Source: an uncultured Roseburia sp. (GTDB lineage Bacteria; Bacillota; Clostridia; Lachnospirales; Lachnospiraceae). Taken from it: a stretch of 64,000 nt of DNA. The stretch's first letter is position 1. The number at the start of each line of letters is the position of its first letter. The notes under the pieces are model-generated. The model was not told where the DNA came from, did not search any database, and saw only the letters and a program-made list of their open reading frames with translations. The position numbers and the translations under genes were made by a program. Shown piece after piece: positions 17,345 to 25,799 of the stretch. The DNA is taken from assembly GCA_947573605.1 (NCBI GenBank), contig CANPGM010000017.1, positions 1 to 64,000 of the forward strand. The letters run 5' to 3'.

Positions 17345-18004
17345 ATGCGAAAGGTAAAGTGTCTGGTGTTAGATCACGACGATACGGTAGTAAAGAGTAC
17401 GCCGCAAATCAATTACCCGGCGTTTAAGACGGCGCTTTCCGTTTTAAGGCCCGAAATAGAACTGGATTATGAATCGTTTATTAAGTTAAACTTTAAACCG
17501 GGTTTTTATGTAATGTGCATGGAGCATTTCGGATTTACGGAACAGGAAATGGCGTATCAGGAACAGGTATGGCGTGAAGCGTCCGCAAAAATGACGCCGG
17601 ACGTCTATGACGGGCTTCCCGATATTTTAAACCGTTATGCGTCCCGCGGCGGAAAAATATGCGTATCTTCTCATTCATTACGAACAACGATTGTCAGGGA
17701 TTATCGCTCGTCGGGGCTTCCGGAACCGGATCTTATTTTTGACTGGGAATGTCCGGACGGAAAACGAAAGCCGAATCCATACGCCTTAGAAGAAATTATG
17801 CGAATTTACGGGTTTAAACCGGAAGAACTTTTGATGGTGGACGATTTGAAACCGGGCTATGATATGGCGGCGTCCTGCGGCGTGCCGTTTGCCTGCGCCG
17901 GATGGTCGGAAAACCAGATTCCGGTCGTAAAGGAATTTATGCGGCAGTACGGCGATTATTACTTAGAGACGACAAATGAATTGGAACGGATTCTGTATGA
18001 ATGA
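17345..18004 (+). CDS. HAD-family phosphatase
   Basis: A 219-residue haloacid dehalogenase-like hydrolase. The nucleophile motif is DHDDTVV with D10 and D12. Motif II serine appears in CVSSHS, a lysine in GKRKPNPY, and the acidic motif is LLMVDDLKPGYDMA. Length and cap region fit the phosphoglycolate-phosphatase/beta-phosphoglucomutase branch, but the substrate cannot be told. The start follows AAAGGAGGCGGCGAA. It overlaps the next gene by eight bases. A probable promoter (TTGCTA, 18 bases, TATGAT) lies just upstream near 17285-17314. Confidence 0.85.
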   Translation: MRKVKCLVLDHDDTVVKSTPQINYPAFKTALSVLRPEIELDYESFIKLNFKPGFYVMCMEHFGFTEQEMAYQEQVWREASAKMTPDVYDGLPDILNRYASRGGKICVSSHSLRTTIVRDYRSSGLPEPDLIFDWECPDGKRKPNPYALEEIMRIYGFKPEELLMVDDLKPGYDMAASCGVPFACAGWSENQIPVVKEFMRQYGDYYLETTNELERILYE

Positions 18005-20138
18005 GGAACGAATCAAACAGTTAATCGAATGTGAAAACCGCCTGCTTAAGGACAGAAAGCTGATCAATGAGTTGACGGAGGAATGTCAGGCCGGGAATAT
18101 ATCCGGGATTATCGAAATAAAAATCGAAAATTTACAGCGGGAAGTCGGTTATATGAACCGGCAGCTTGCACTGATAAGACAGGAGTATGACCGTAACCGG
18201 CAGGAAGGAGTCCGGCCCTTCCCGCTCAACCAGGGACCGGCCGAACTACAGCAATTAACGCCGGAGCAAAACAAAGGTATGCCCGGCGGTTTTGCAAAGA
18301 AAACGAATATGGAAAAGACACTCGGAACGTCTATTATGGCTATTTGCGCGTCCGTTCTTATTTTTATCAGTCTTGTATTGTTTGCAACACTTGTATTGCC
18401 CTATCTGACGCAGACGGTAAAAATGGGATTGATGTATGCGGTCAGTCTCAGCTTTGCCGCATTCGGGATGATTTTGCTGAGAAAGAATAGGGACAATAAA
18501 TGGTATTTGTCCGTCGCGGGCTGCGGGATGGGAGCCGTTTATCTTTCCCTGTTTGTCAGCCGCATTTATTTCAGGGCATTCCATGATCTTACGCTCTACG
18601 TTTTTATTTTTCTGTGGGCGCTTGTTGTGTGTCTGCTGTCGCGTCACAAATCGGCTGTTTTTCTGACGATCGGGCAAATCGGAATTGCAATCTCGGTGCT
18701 GTTTGGAACGGTGCTCTGCTGTGCCGGGCGGGATGAAAAAAAGCTTTTGTTTCTGGCGGTTTATGTTTTGGCTGCAGAAGCGGTATTTTACCTGTCGCAT
18801 ATCCGGAAAGAATATCAGAAAAACCTTTTAAATCATAGTTTTCTTGCAGTCTGTTTCTTTTTGCTGCTGCCGGGGATTCGCGCGGGATTTATGAGGAAGT
18901 CTCCGGAGGGAGTTGCCGCGGCGCTTCTGCTGTCGGCAGCGGCTTTGGCGCCGGTTCTTTTAAGTTTATCATTTTTTGCTGCGGAAGAAAAAACGGACGC
19001 TTCTTTCGGCATTTTAAATACGCTTTATTTTGCCGTAATGTGGCTGGCCTTCTGCGGCAGATTTGAGCGTCTGACGCTTGTTATGTCCGGTTTGGCGGCG
19101 CTGCTTTTAATAGGAATGGAATTCCGGTTTAAAAATAAGCGCGGCGTGAATGCAGGCAGACTGATGTTTCAGATTACGCTGTTTATCGCTATGTTTTGCG
19201 GGTTGACGGGCGCCGGGTGGGCGAGAGAACATGTATCCGTGTCCATATTTGCCGTCTGCTGTCTGATTTACGGGTTTTGCCGCAAGGACGCCGTCTATAA
19301 AGCGGCGGGATTTGTATACGGAGCGCTGTTTCTGCTCGTTCCGATGCATTGCTGGCTGCATGTTTTCTGGGGATTCGTTATTGTTTCCGTTCTTACGATC
19401 TTACTTTACCGTTTTCGAGAGCAATATGATACGCGGATAAAAGTAACGGCATATCCGTTGTTTTTGGTTTTTCTGATAGAAGACGGACTGCGGATTTTTG
19501 GGAAATTGCGGATGAGGCCGTTTGAGCTGCAGATTCTGCTCCTGCTTTTACTGCTGGCTTCCGTGAATTTTGTGATGAGTAAGGTGTCGGCGTTACGAAG
19601 ACATCCGGGTACCGGTGCGAAGGAGAACGGAGTGATTACGGAAACGGGAATCGTCAATCTGGTCTTAATGGCGGTTTCGCTATTTTGTATCCGGGAAACG
19701 GAACCGTTCTTTTATCACGCATGGGCAATTTTGCAGGGGCTTGCGATTTTTATGATCAATTCCGGCAATCTGCTGAAACAATACGGCGGAAGATGGGGGA
19801 ACGTGTATGTGGGAACGAAATTCCTGATTTTTGTTCTGACTGTTCTCGATTCATTTTCGGCGCCTGATTTTTGTATCAGTATGGCAGGCCTGATTTTTGC
19901 GGCGGTATTTATTACCGCGGGCTTTTTGGCGGAGCGTCGTACAGAAAAAAACTTTGGCGCCATTCGAATTTACGGACTTGTACTGGCGTTTCTCGGTATT
20001 TTAAAGCTGATTTTGCTGGATATTTATTATGACAGCGTGCCGCTTCGTGCCGCGGGCTTTTTTGTAAGCGGACTTCTGTGCTTTGTCATTAGCCTGATTT
20101 ATCATATGGCAGATAAAAAGCTGGCAAAGAAAGAATAA
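17997..20138 (+). CDS. Large polytopic membrane protein, unknown role
   Basis: A 713-residue protein. A charged, probably coiled-coil N-terminus (about 1-65) is followed by a linker and then about twenty hydrophobic segments to the C-terminus. The layout resembles DUF2339-type membrane proteins of Firmicutes, but I do not recognise a diagnostic motif. Its ATG at 17997 overlaps the end of the HAD gene, which indicates translational coupling and co-transcription. No catalytic residues are evident. Confidence 0.7.
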   Translation: MNEERIKQLIECENRLLKDRKLINELTEECQAGNISGIIEIKIENLQREVGYMNRQLALIRQEYDRNRQEGVRPFPLNQGPAELQQLTPEQNKGMPGGFAKKTNMEKTLGTSIMAICASVLIFISLVLFATLVLPYLTQTVKMGLMYAVSLSFAAFGMILLRKNRDNKWYLSVAGCGMGAVYLSLFVSRIYFRAFHDLTLYVFIFLWALVVCLLSRHKSAVFLTIGQIGIAISVLFGTVLCCAGRDEKKLLFLAVYVLAAEAVFYLSHIRKEYQKNLLNHSFLAVCFFLLLPGIRAGFMRKSPEGVAAALLLSAAALAPVLLSLSFFAAEEKTDASFGILNTLYFAVMWLAFCGRFERLTLVMSGLAALLLIGMEFRFKNKRGVNAGRLMFQITLFIAMFCGLTGAGWAREHVSVSIFAVCCLIYGFCRKDAVYKAAGFVYGALFLLVPMHCWLHVFWGFVIVSVLTILLYRFREQYDTRIKVTAYPLFLVFLIEDGLRIFGKLRMRPFELQILLLLLLLASVNFVMSKVSALRRHPGTGAKENGVITETGIVNLVLMAVSLFCIRETEPFFYHAWAILQGLAIFMINSGNLLKQYGGRWGNVYVGTKFLIFVLTVLDSFSAPDFCISMAGLIFAAVFITAGFLAERRTEKNFGAIRIYGLVLAFLGILKLILLDIYYDSVPLRAAGFFVSGLLCFVISLIYHMADKKLAKKE

Positions 20139-20234
20139 CTTCAAAAAAACGGAATATGGGAGAAAAATACACTTTCCAAGTTCATGTTTTTTCTTTATAA
20201 TAAATATATATTACAAAGGAAAAGGGGGAGTATT

Positions 20235-21746
20235 ATGCCAGGTTTTATTTCTATACCGGCGATTATTGCAATTGCCGTGATAATCATAGTTATTCTTTTA
20301 TTTGCAACGGGGTATGTGAAGGCTCCGCCGGATATGGCGTATATCATTTCCGGTATCAAGAAAAAGTCGAAAGTAGTCATCGGAAAAGCCAGTATTCGGA
20401 TTCCGTTTTTTGAGCGTCTGGATAAATTAAATCTGCGTTTGATACCGATTGACGTAAAGACCAGTAATGCGGTGCCGACAGCGGATTACATTAATATCAA
20501 TGTAGACGCGACGGTCAATGTAAAAATCAGTAATGAGACGGAAAAGCTGCGATTGGCGGCCGAGAACTTTTTAAACAAACCGACCGAATATATTGCTGCG
20601 GTGGCAAGAGAAGTGCTCGAAGGCAACGTACGTGAAATTGTAGGAAAGATGAAACTGGAGGAGATGGTTTCCGACCGTCAGAAATTCGCGAATCTGGTAA
20701 AGGAAAATGCGGAGCCGGATCTTGCGGCGATGGGACTGGATATTATCAGCTTTAACGTTCAGAATTTTGTAGACGGAAATGAAGTCATCGAGAACCTCGG
20801 TATCGACAATATTGTAAAAATCAAAAAGGCCGCGGCAATTGCCCGGGCCGAAAGCGAAAGAGATATTAAAGTCGCGCAGGCGTCGGCGGATAAGGAATCA
20901 AACGATGCGGCGGTTGCGGCGCAGACAGAGATTGCAAAGAAGCAGAACGAACTGGCAATCAAGCGTTCGGAGCTTCAGATGGACGCCGATACAAAGCGGG
21001 CTATGGCGGACGCGGCGTACGAAATCCAGAAGGAAGAGCAGCGTAAGACAATTGAAATTACGACAGCCAACGCCAACATTGCGCGGCAGGAGCGCGAAAT
21101 CGAATTAAAGCAGAAAGAAGTTGCCATTAAAGAGCGCGCGCTTGAGGCGGAGGTTAAGAAGCAGGCCGAAGCCGATAAATACGCGGCACAGCAGAGAGCC
21201 GACGCAGCGCTCTATCAGAGACAGCGCGAAGCGGAAGCGAAGAAGTTCGAGTATGAAAAGGAAGCGGAGGCAAGAAGAGCGCAGGCTGAGGCGGACCGTT
21301 TTGCGAGAGAACAGGAAGCGGAAGGAATCCGCGCCGTCGGCGAGGCGGAAGCAGCCGCGATTCAGGCAAAAGGTCTGGCGGAAGCGGAGGCGATGGAGAA
21401 GAAAGCCGAGGCTTATGCGAAGTATAATAAAGCGGCCGTTGCGGAAATGATGATTAAGGTTCTGCCGGATATTGCGGGCAAAGTTGCGGAGCCGTTAGGA
21501 CAGATTGATAAGATTACGATTATCGGCGGCGGCGAAGGCGGCAGCGGCATAGACCAGGTCGCCGGAAATGTGCCGGCCGTTATGGCAAAGGTGTTCGAGA
21601 GCATGAAAGAAACGACCGGAATTGATCTGGCGAACATCATCAATGCGGACTCCTATGACGCTAAGGTCAACCGCAATGTAAATATTTCGGGCTTGGATGC
21701 GGTAAATCTTGTTGTGAAAGACGAAAAGAACAATTATAGCGAATAG
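20235..21746 (+). CDS. floT: Flotillin-like membrane scaffold protein
   Basis: A 503-residue SPFH/flotillin protein. An N-terminal membrane segment (about 5-25) precedes the SPFH domain (about 30-210, with PTADYININVDATVNVK) and a very long alanine/glutamate/lysine coiled-coil (about 215-420) bearing EA-rich repeats. The conserved C-terminal tail contains LPDIAGKVAEPLGQIDKI. Flotillins organise membrane microdomains and recruit signalling and secretion proteins. ATG 20235 directly follows AAAGGGGGAGTATT. It is monocistronic, with a terminator at 21785. Several false reading frames on the other strand come from its repetitive codons. Confidence 0.93.
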   Translation: MPGFISIPAIIAIAVIIIVILLFATGYVKAPPDMAYIISGIKKKSKVVIGKASIRIPFFERLDKLNLRLIPIDVKTSNAVPTADYININVDATVNVKISNETEKLRLAAENFLNKPTEYIAAVAREVLEGNVREIVGKMKLEEMVSDRQKFANLVKENAEPDLAAMGLDIISFNVQNFVDGNEVIENLGIDNIVKIKKAAAIARAESERDIKVAQASADKESNDAAVAAQTEIAKKQNELAIKRSELQMDADTKRAMADAAYEIQKEEQRKTIEITTANANIARQEREIELKQKEVAIKERALEAEVKKQAEADKYAAQQRADAALYQRQREAEAKKFEYEKEAEARRAQAEADRFAREQEAEGIRAVGEAEAAAIQAKGLAEAEAMEKKAEAYAKYNKAAVAEMMIKVLPDIAGKVAEPLGQIDKITIIGGGEGGSGIDQVAGNVPAVMAKVFESMKETTGIDLANIINADSYDAKVNRNVNISGLDAVNLVVKDEKNNYSE

Positions 21747-21784
21747 CAGGAAGTTACCGGTATGTTACGGGTTCCGCTGGATTT

Positions 21785-21814
21785 GAGCGCTGCAGATACG
21801 CAGCGCTCTTTTTT
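21785..21814 (+). terminator. Intrinsic terminator after flotillin
   Basis: GAGCGCTGC pairs with GCAGCGCTC around AGATAC and is followed by six T. Strong rho-independent terminator. Confidence 0.9.
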
Positions 21815-21880
21815 GCGTCTGAGGATTCCCTTTGTTTCTCGTTTGCGCATCTGAAACAAAAAAGCCGTTCGAGATACAGG

Positions 21881-23530
21881 TTACTTTTTTACGATTTCTT
21901 CCGCATAATCAAGCGCGTCAACAATATTGCTTCGGAAATTCTCTTTTCCGATCCATTCAATGAAACCGTCTTTTTTCATAACGGAAAGCGGCTGCTCGTT
22001 GACATGGGAGAAAATCATGGTAATATTTCTCTTTTTCGCCCGTTCCGAAATTTCGCGAAGCGACCTCATGGCGCTGGCGTCGATAGCGGGAACGCTTCTC
22101 ATACGAATTACAATTACCTTTGTATACTTTTTACTGTCAATATGAAGAAGCTGATCTGCGGCTGCAAAAAACAAAGGACCGCTGATTTCAAATACCCGGA
22201 TGCTTCGGGGGATGTCGCGGAGTTTTTCCGCTTCGCCGGGAGTGACGTCGGGCTGTTCGCAGTATTTCCATGATCTTACGTCGGCGGTCTCCGCCATGCG
22301 TTTCATAAACAGAAGAGACGCAAGGACAACGCCGATTTCGATTGCAACCACAAGGTCAAAGAACACGGTCAAAAGAAACGTTGTAACTAAGACGATTACG
22401 TCGCTTTTCGGCGCGGTTTTGCAAAGATGGAAAAATGATTTCCAGTCCGCCATATTTGCGGCCACTACCAGCAGAACGGCGGCGAGCGTCGTCATAGGGA
22501 TTAAAGCGGCAAGGGGCATCAGCGCGAGCAGAATTACGGTCAATGTAATACAATGCACGATACCGGCAATCGGCGTGCGCCCGCCGTTTCTGACATTTGC
22601 CGCTGTTCTTGCAATTGCGCCGGTTGCCGGAATGCCGCCGAATATTCCGGAAAATATGTTTCCGAGTCCCTGACCGACCAATTCGGCATTTGACTTATGT
22701 GTATCGCCAATCATTCCGTCGGATACAACGGCGGAGAGTAAGGATTCGATACCCGCCAATACGGCGATGGTAAAAGCCGGCGAAATCATCTGCTGTACCA
22801 GCTTCATCGTAATATGAGGAACATGCGGAGCCGGAAAAGCGGAAGAAAGTTCTCCGTATACGCTGCCGATTGTATTGACCGGTAGTTTTGCAAAAAATAC
22901 AATGGCAGTGGTTACGACAATGGCAACGAGCGAACCGGGAATTTTATCGGTGATTTTCGGCCAGATCAGCATAATGACTATGGCGCAGACACCGATTGCC
23001 GCAGCAGGCAGGCTGGCGGTTCCTATATTTGTTATGTAGGAAATGATTTTCGGTAAAAATTCCGACGGAACGGAATCGATAGAGAGTCCCAGAAAATCCT
23101 TAATCTGTCCCGCAAAAAGGGTGACGGCAATGCCGCACGTAAATCCGGTAGTGATCGTATAGGGGATGTATTTAATCAGAGAACCGAACCGGCAGATTCC
23201 CATGATAATCAGAATGATTCCCGCTAAAATAGTGGCGACGATGAGTCCGTCTGTCTGATACTCCGCGACAATCCCATAGATAATAACGACAAAGGCAGCA
23301 GTCGGACCTCCGATTTGTACGCGGCTTCCGCCAAAAAAAGAAATAAAAAATCCGGCGATAATGGCGGTGTAAAGACCCTGTTCCGGTCCGACGCCGGAGG
23401 CAATTGCCAGCGCAATCGAAAGGGGGAGGGCGATAATCGCAACAATAATGCCGGAAATAATATCTTTTATAAGCTGCGATTTCGTATAGCCTTTCATAAC
23501 TTCAAACAATTTTGGTTTTAATTCATTCAT
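21881..23530 (-). CDS. SulP-family anion transporter with STAS domain
   Basis: A 549-residue SulP/SLC26 transporter. About 12 membrane spans hold the family's IAGFFISFFGGSRVQIGGPT and GGIPATGAIARTAANVR blocks. A C-terminal STAS domain (about 440-545) follows, with the conserved serine-bearing loop AIDASAMRSL. Members carry sulfate, bicarbonate or other anions, often with Na+ or H+. ATG 23530 is chosen since AAAAGGAG precedes it; a longer frame upstream lacks a ribosome site. It is convergent with flotillin and divergent from the MGMT-like gene. Substrate is not determinable. Confidence 0.9.
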   Translation of the reverse strand: MNELKPKLFEVMKGYTKSQLIKDIISGIIVAIIALPLSIALAIASGVGPEQGLYTAIIAGFFISFFGGSRVQIGGPTAAFVVIIYGIVAEYQTDGLIVATILAGIILIIMGICRFGSLIKYIPYTITTGFTCGIAVTLFAGQIKDFLGLSIDSVPSEFLPKIISYITNIGTASLPAAAIGVCAIVIMLIWPKITDKIPGSLVAIVVTTAIVFFAKLPVNTIGSVYGELSSAFPAPHVPHITMKLVQQMISPAFTIAVLAGIESLLSAVVSDGMIGDTHKSNAELVGQGLGNIFSGIFGGIPATGAIARTAANVRNGGRTPIAGIVHCITLTVILLALMPLAALIPMTTLAAVLLVVAANMADWKSFFHLCKTAPKSDVIVLVTTFLLTVFFDLVVAIEIGVVLASLLFMKRMAETADVRSWKYCEQPDVTPGEAEKLRDIPRSIRVFEISGPLFFAAADQLLHIDSKKYTKVIVIRMRSVPAIDASAMRSLREISERAKKRNITMIFSHVNEQPLSVMKKDGFIEWIGKENFRSNIVDALDYAEEIVKK

Positions 23531-23765
23531 GATAAACAAAACTCCTTTTTGGTATCTTTTGGTAAGCACAATTTAAAATTTTAGCACGCTGCAGCATGGA
23601 TTTCAAGAATTATTGCGAATCTGTTTTTTTTCAGGTATAATTTTACGGATGTTACGCTCTCTTGACAAGGAGATCGAAGCGCGTTTTTGGCATCGGCCTG
23701 TTTCTTACGCGAACCCGGCAGCCGGATCGCATTCGTGGAAGAAGAGGAAAGGAAACGGGAATAAA

Positions 23766-24089
23766 ATGGCTCAGGAGAAAAATTCCTACGAAAAAATATA
23801 TGAAGTGGTGCGTCAGATTCCGAAGGGCTGCGTGGCGACTTACGGCCAGGTGGCTGCTTTGGCCGGTAACTGCAGGTGGGCGAGGGTAGTCGGGTATGCG
23901 CTGCATGTAAATCCGGATCCCGAAGGAATACCGTGCTATCGTGTGGTAAACCGTGAGGGACGTTTATCGGACGCTTTTGCATTTGGCGGAGTGAACCGGC
24001 AGAAATTGCTGCTGGAGGAAGAAGGGGTTACGGTGCATGAAAATCATGTCGACCTTTCAACCTTCCAGTGGAAAAAATCAGTATTCTGA
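23766..24089 (+). CDS. MGMT-family (alkyltransferase-like) protein
   Basis: A 107-residue protein equal to the DNA-binding half of O6-alkylguanine DNA methyltransferases, with VRQIPKGCVATYGQVAALAG (the helix-turn-helix) and GIPCYRVVNREGRLSD. The active-site block reads PCYRV. The cysteine is kept but the usual following histidine (PCHRV) is tyrosine, whereas alkyltransferase-like ATL proteins have PWHRV. It could be a small repair enzyme or a lesion-recognition protein. ATG 23766 comes after GGAAAGGAAACGGGAATAA; a longer frame upstream to 23613 adds no known domain. Followed closely by the Rrf2 gene's own promoter. Confidence 0.85.
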   Translation: MAQEKNSYEKIYEVVRQIPKGCVATYGQVAALAGNCRWARVVGYALHVNPDPEGIPCYRVVNREGRLSDAFAFGGVNRQKLLLEEEGVTVHENHVDLSTFQWKKSVF

Positions 24090-24095
24090 GATTTA

Positions 24096-24131
24096 ATTCC
24101 TATTGACATGGTATGAATAGGAGAATATACT
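24096..24131 (+). promoter_or_regulatory. Promoter with dyad in front of the Rrf2 gene
   Basis: TTGACA at 24103-24108, a 17-base spacer and TATACT at 24126-24131 form a near-consensus promoter. A dyad TCCTATT...AATAGGA (24098-24122) overlaps the -35 box and spacer, which is well placed for autoregulation by the Rrf2 protein encoded immediately downstream. Confidence 0.75.
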
Positions 24132-24195
24132 TAAAAACACAAAAGGAAGCGGAGGAAAAAGCCGGTCTGCTTTCGCGAACGAAGGAGACATGGGA

Positions 24196-24627
24196 ATGAA
24201 GGTTTCGACAAAAGGAAGATACGCGCTGCATTTAATGCTGGATCTTGCGATTCATAATACCGGCGAACCGGTATGTTTAAAAGAAATAGCCAAAAGACAG
24301 GGGATTTCCGATAAATATCTCGAACAGATTATATCGGTTTTAAATAAAGCGAAATATGTAAAAAGCGTCCGGGGGGCGCAGGGCGGTTATATTCTGGCAC
24401 GAAAGCCGGAGGAATATACGGTCGGTATGATTCTGCGTCTGACGGAGGGAAGTCTTGCGCCGGTTCCATGCGTAGAGGAGGACGACCTCTGCGATAAAAT
24501 GCATGAATGCGCGACGCTTATGGTTTGGCAGAAAATGAACGATGCTATCAATGAAGTAGTGGATCATATCACGCTTGCGGATTTAGCGGAGATTGAGCTA
24601 CAGCATGTAGGAGATTACGTAATATAA
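24196..24627 (+). CDS. Rrf2-family regulator, IscR-like
   Basis: A 143-residue Rrf2 protein. The N-terminal winged helix has STKGRYALHLMLDLA and GISDKYLEQIISVLNKAKYVKSVRG. Three cysteines follow in PVPCVEEDDLCDKMHEC, spaced like the [2Fe-2S] ligands of IscR. It therefore probably senses iron-sulfur status. ATG 24196 is chosen over 24190 because AAGGAG ends eight bases before it rather than two. Its own promoter carries a dyad. A candidate target is nifS-iscU at 37232, but that link is inference. Confidence 0.9.
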   Translation: MKVSTKGRYALHLMLDLAIHNTGEPVCLKEIAKRQGISDKYLEQIISVLNKAKYVKSVRGAQGGYILARKPEEYTVGMILRLTEGSLAPVPCVEEDDLCDKMHECATLMVWQKMNDAINEVVDHITLADLAEIELQHVGDYVI

Positions 24628-24677
24628 AACAAACGGGATATTACAGACAAATCATGTCTGCAGTATCCCGTTTGTTT
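24628..24677 (+). terminator. Intrinsic terminator after the Rrf2 gene
   Basis: AACAAACGGGATA pairs with TATCCCGTTTGTT, with an internal small hairpin (CAGACA/TGTCTG), and ends in a short T-rich tract. The inverted-repeat element at 24681 begins immediately after it. Confidence 0.8.
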
Positions 24678-24680
24678 TAC

Positions 24681-24999
24681 CCTATAGGATTCGGGTGTCA
24701 AAAGGCGGTCTTTTCGATTTGAACTGGCAACTTGCACAAAATAAATCACGGAGCTGTTTTGTGCAGGGAAATGAGATTCTCTTAATGCTCTGTTCGTCAT
24801 CTGCAATTTGGGGACATGGAAGTCCCCAAAAGCCCGCAATGAGCCAGGATGGCGATTGGCGGGCGGTTGCACTGCGGAGAAATCACCCGGTCAGAGCATT
24901 TAGAGAATCCGTTTGCCGGAACATACAGCGAGTGATATTTTGTGCAAGTAGCCAGCCAACAGCCTGAAACCGGCCTTTTGACACCCCAATCCCTATAGG
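24681..24999 (+). repeat. 320-bp inverted-repeat element, copy A
   Basis: A MITE-like element. The left end CCTATAGGATTCGGGTGTC continues AAAAGGC and is matched in reverse at the right end (GGCCTTTTGACACCCCAATC, then CCTATAGG). Inner arms also pair: GCAACTTGCACAAAATA with TATTTTGTGCAAGTAGC, and AGATTCTCTTAATGCTCTG with CAGAGCATTTAGAGAAT. The centre is the hairpin GGGGACATGGAAGTCCCC. The whole unit could fold as one long imperfect hairpin. A nearly identical copy in the opposite orientation lies at 33402-33721. No transposase is encoded. It starts directly after a terminator. Confidence 0.8.
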
Positions 25000-25032
25000 A
25001 AACTGCTGTGAGCGTTAGAAGTTTTACGCACA

Positions 25033-25716
25033 TTAACGTTCAGGCATTTGAAAATCCGCCAGCGCGTTGTTTAAGCAGTCGTTGAAAGGCTTCATTATTT
25101 TAAATACTTCGGCCGATTTTTGAATAAGAGAAGCAGCGTCTGCAAAATCTCCGTCGTTCAGAGGATATTCCAGATACCAGCTTTTCATTTTTATATATTC
25201 GGCCAGGGGATGTTCTTTGTCATATCCTGCGGGGACGTTCTTTAATGAAGTTCCCTTGACGGTAAAATTATTTCTAAATTCTTCAGAAGATATAACCTGT
25301 TCCCACTCCGTTTGATGCGCCGCGATATAATTTCTAACCATTGTCGTTGCGTCTTTAAACATATCGGCGAACAGACCGCCGCCTAAAAACGACTGATTTC
25401 CGGGTTTTATCATAATATAATAGCCAACCGGAACCGGCAGTTTCCCTTTGGGGCCGATATGAGCGCGAAAAGCAGGGTTGTACGGCGATTTATCATGAGA
25501 AAAACGCGTATCTCTTACCAGCTTGAAAGTAAGTTCTTTCGGCGGGAGATGTAAGATATTGCTGTCAAATGTACCGAGTTCCAATATCAATTCATTTAAA
25601 AACGATTCAAATGCTTCGTTTGCTTCTTTGTATTCCGGTTTGTGGGCATGATACCATTCCCGGTTGTTGTTGTCGGCTAATTCGGACAGATATTGCAGAA
25701 TAAGTTGTGTGTTCAT
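25033..25716 (-). CDS. DUF2461 family protein
   Basis: A 227-residue protein matching DUF2461/TIGR02453. It has NNREWYHAHKPEYKEA near the N-terminus, LVRDTRFSHDKSPYNPAFRAHIG in the middle (the family's most conserved block) and GYYIMIKPGNQSFLGGGLF after it. The function of this widespread cytoplasmic family is unknown. It is single, preceded by AGGAAGAAAT before the ATG, and ends just beside repeat element A. Confidence 0.88.
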   Translation of the reverse strand: MNTQLILQYLSELADNNNREWYHAHKPEYKEANEAFESFLNELILELGTFDSNILHLPPKELTFKLVRDTRFSHDKSPYNPAFRAHIGPKGKLPVPVGYYIMIKPGNQSFLGGGLFADMFKDATTMVRNYIAAHQTEWEQVISSEEFRNNFTVKGTSLKNVPAGYDKEHPLAEYIKMKSWYLEYPLNDGDFADAASLIQKSAEVFKIMKPFNDCLNNALADFQMPER

Positions 25717-25799
25717 ATTTTTGATTTCTTCCTTTCCTGTGTTTATTTACGTTTCACTTTGATTCTCAGAACCGGCATCTAAAGCGGTACCCCGGCTTT

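Noticed and set aside
20839..21450. Long arginine-rich frames within the flotillin gene
   Set aside because: They arise from the repetitive coiled-coil codons of flotillin read in another frame; no ribosome sites or domains.
24695..24967. A 90-codon open frame inside inverted-repeat copy A, conserved in copy B
   Set aside because: The two copies are nearly identical DNA, so the frame is kept without selection. It has no good ribosome site and lies across the pairing arms of the element. Treated as fortuitous.
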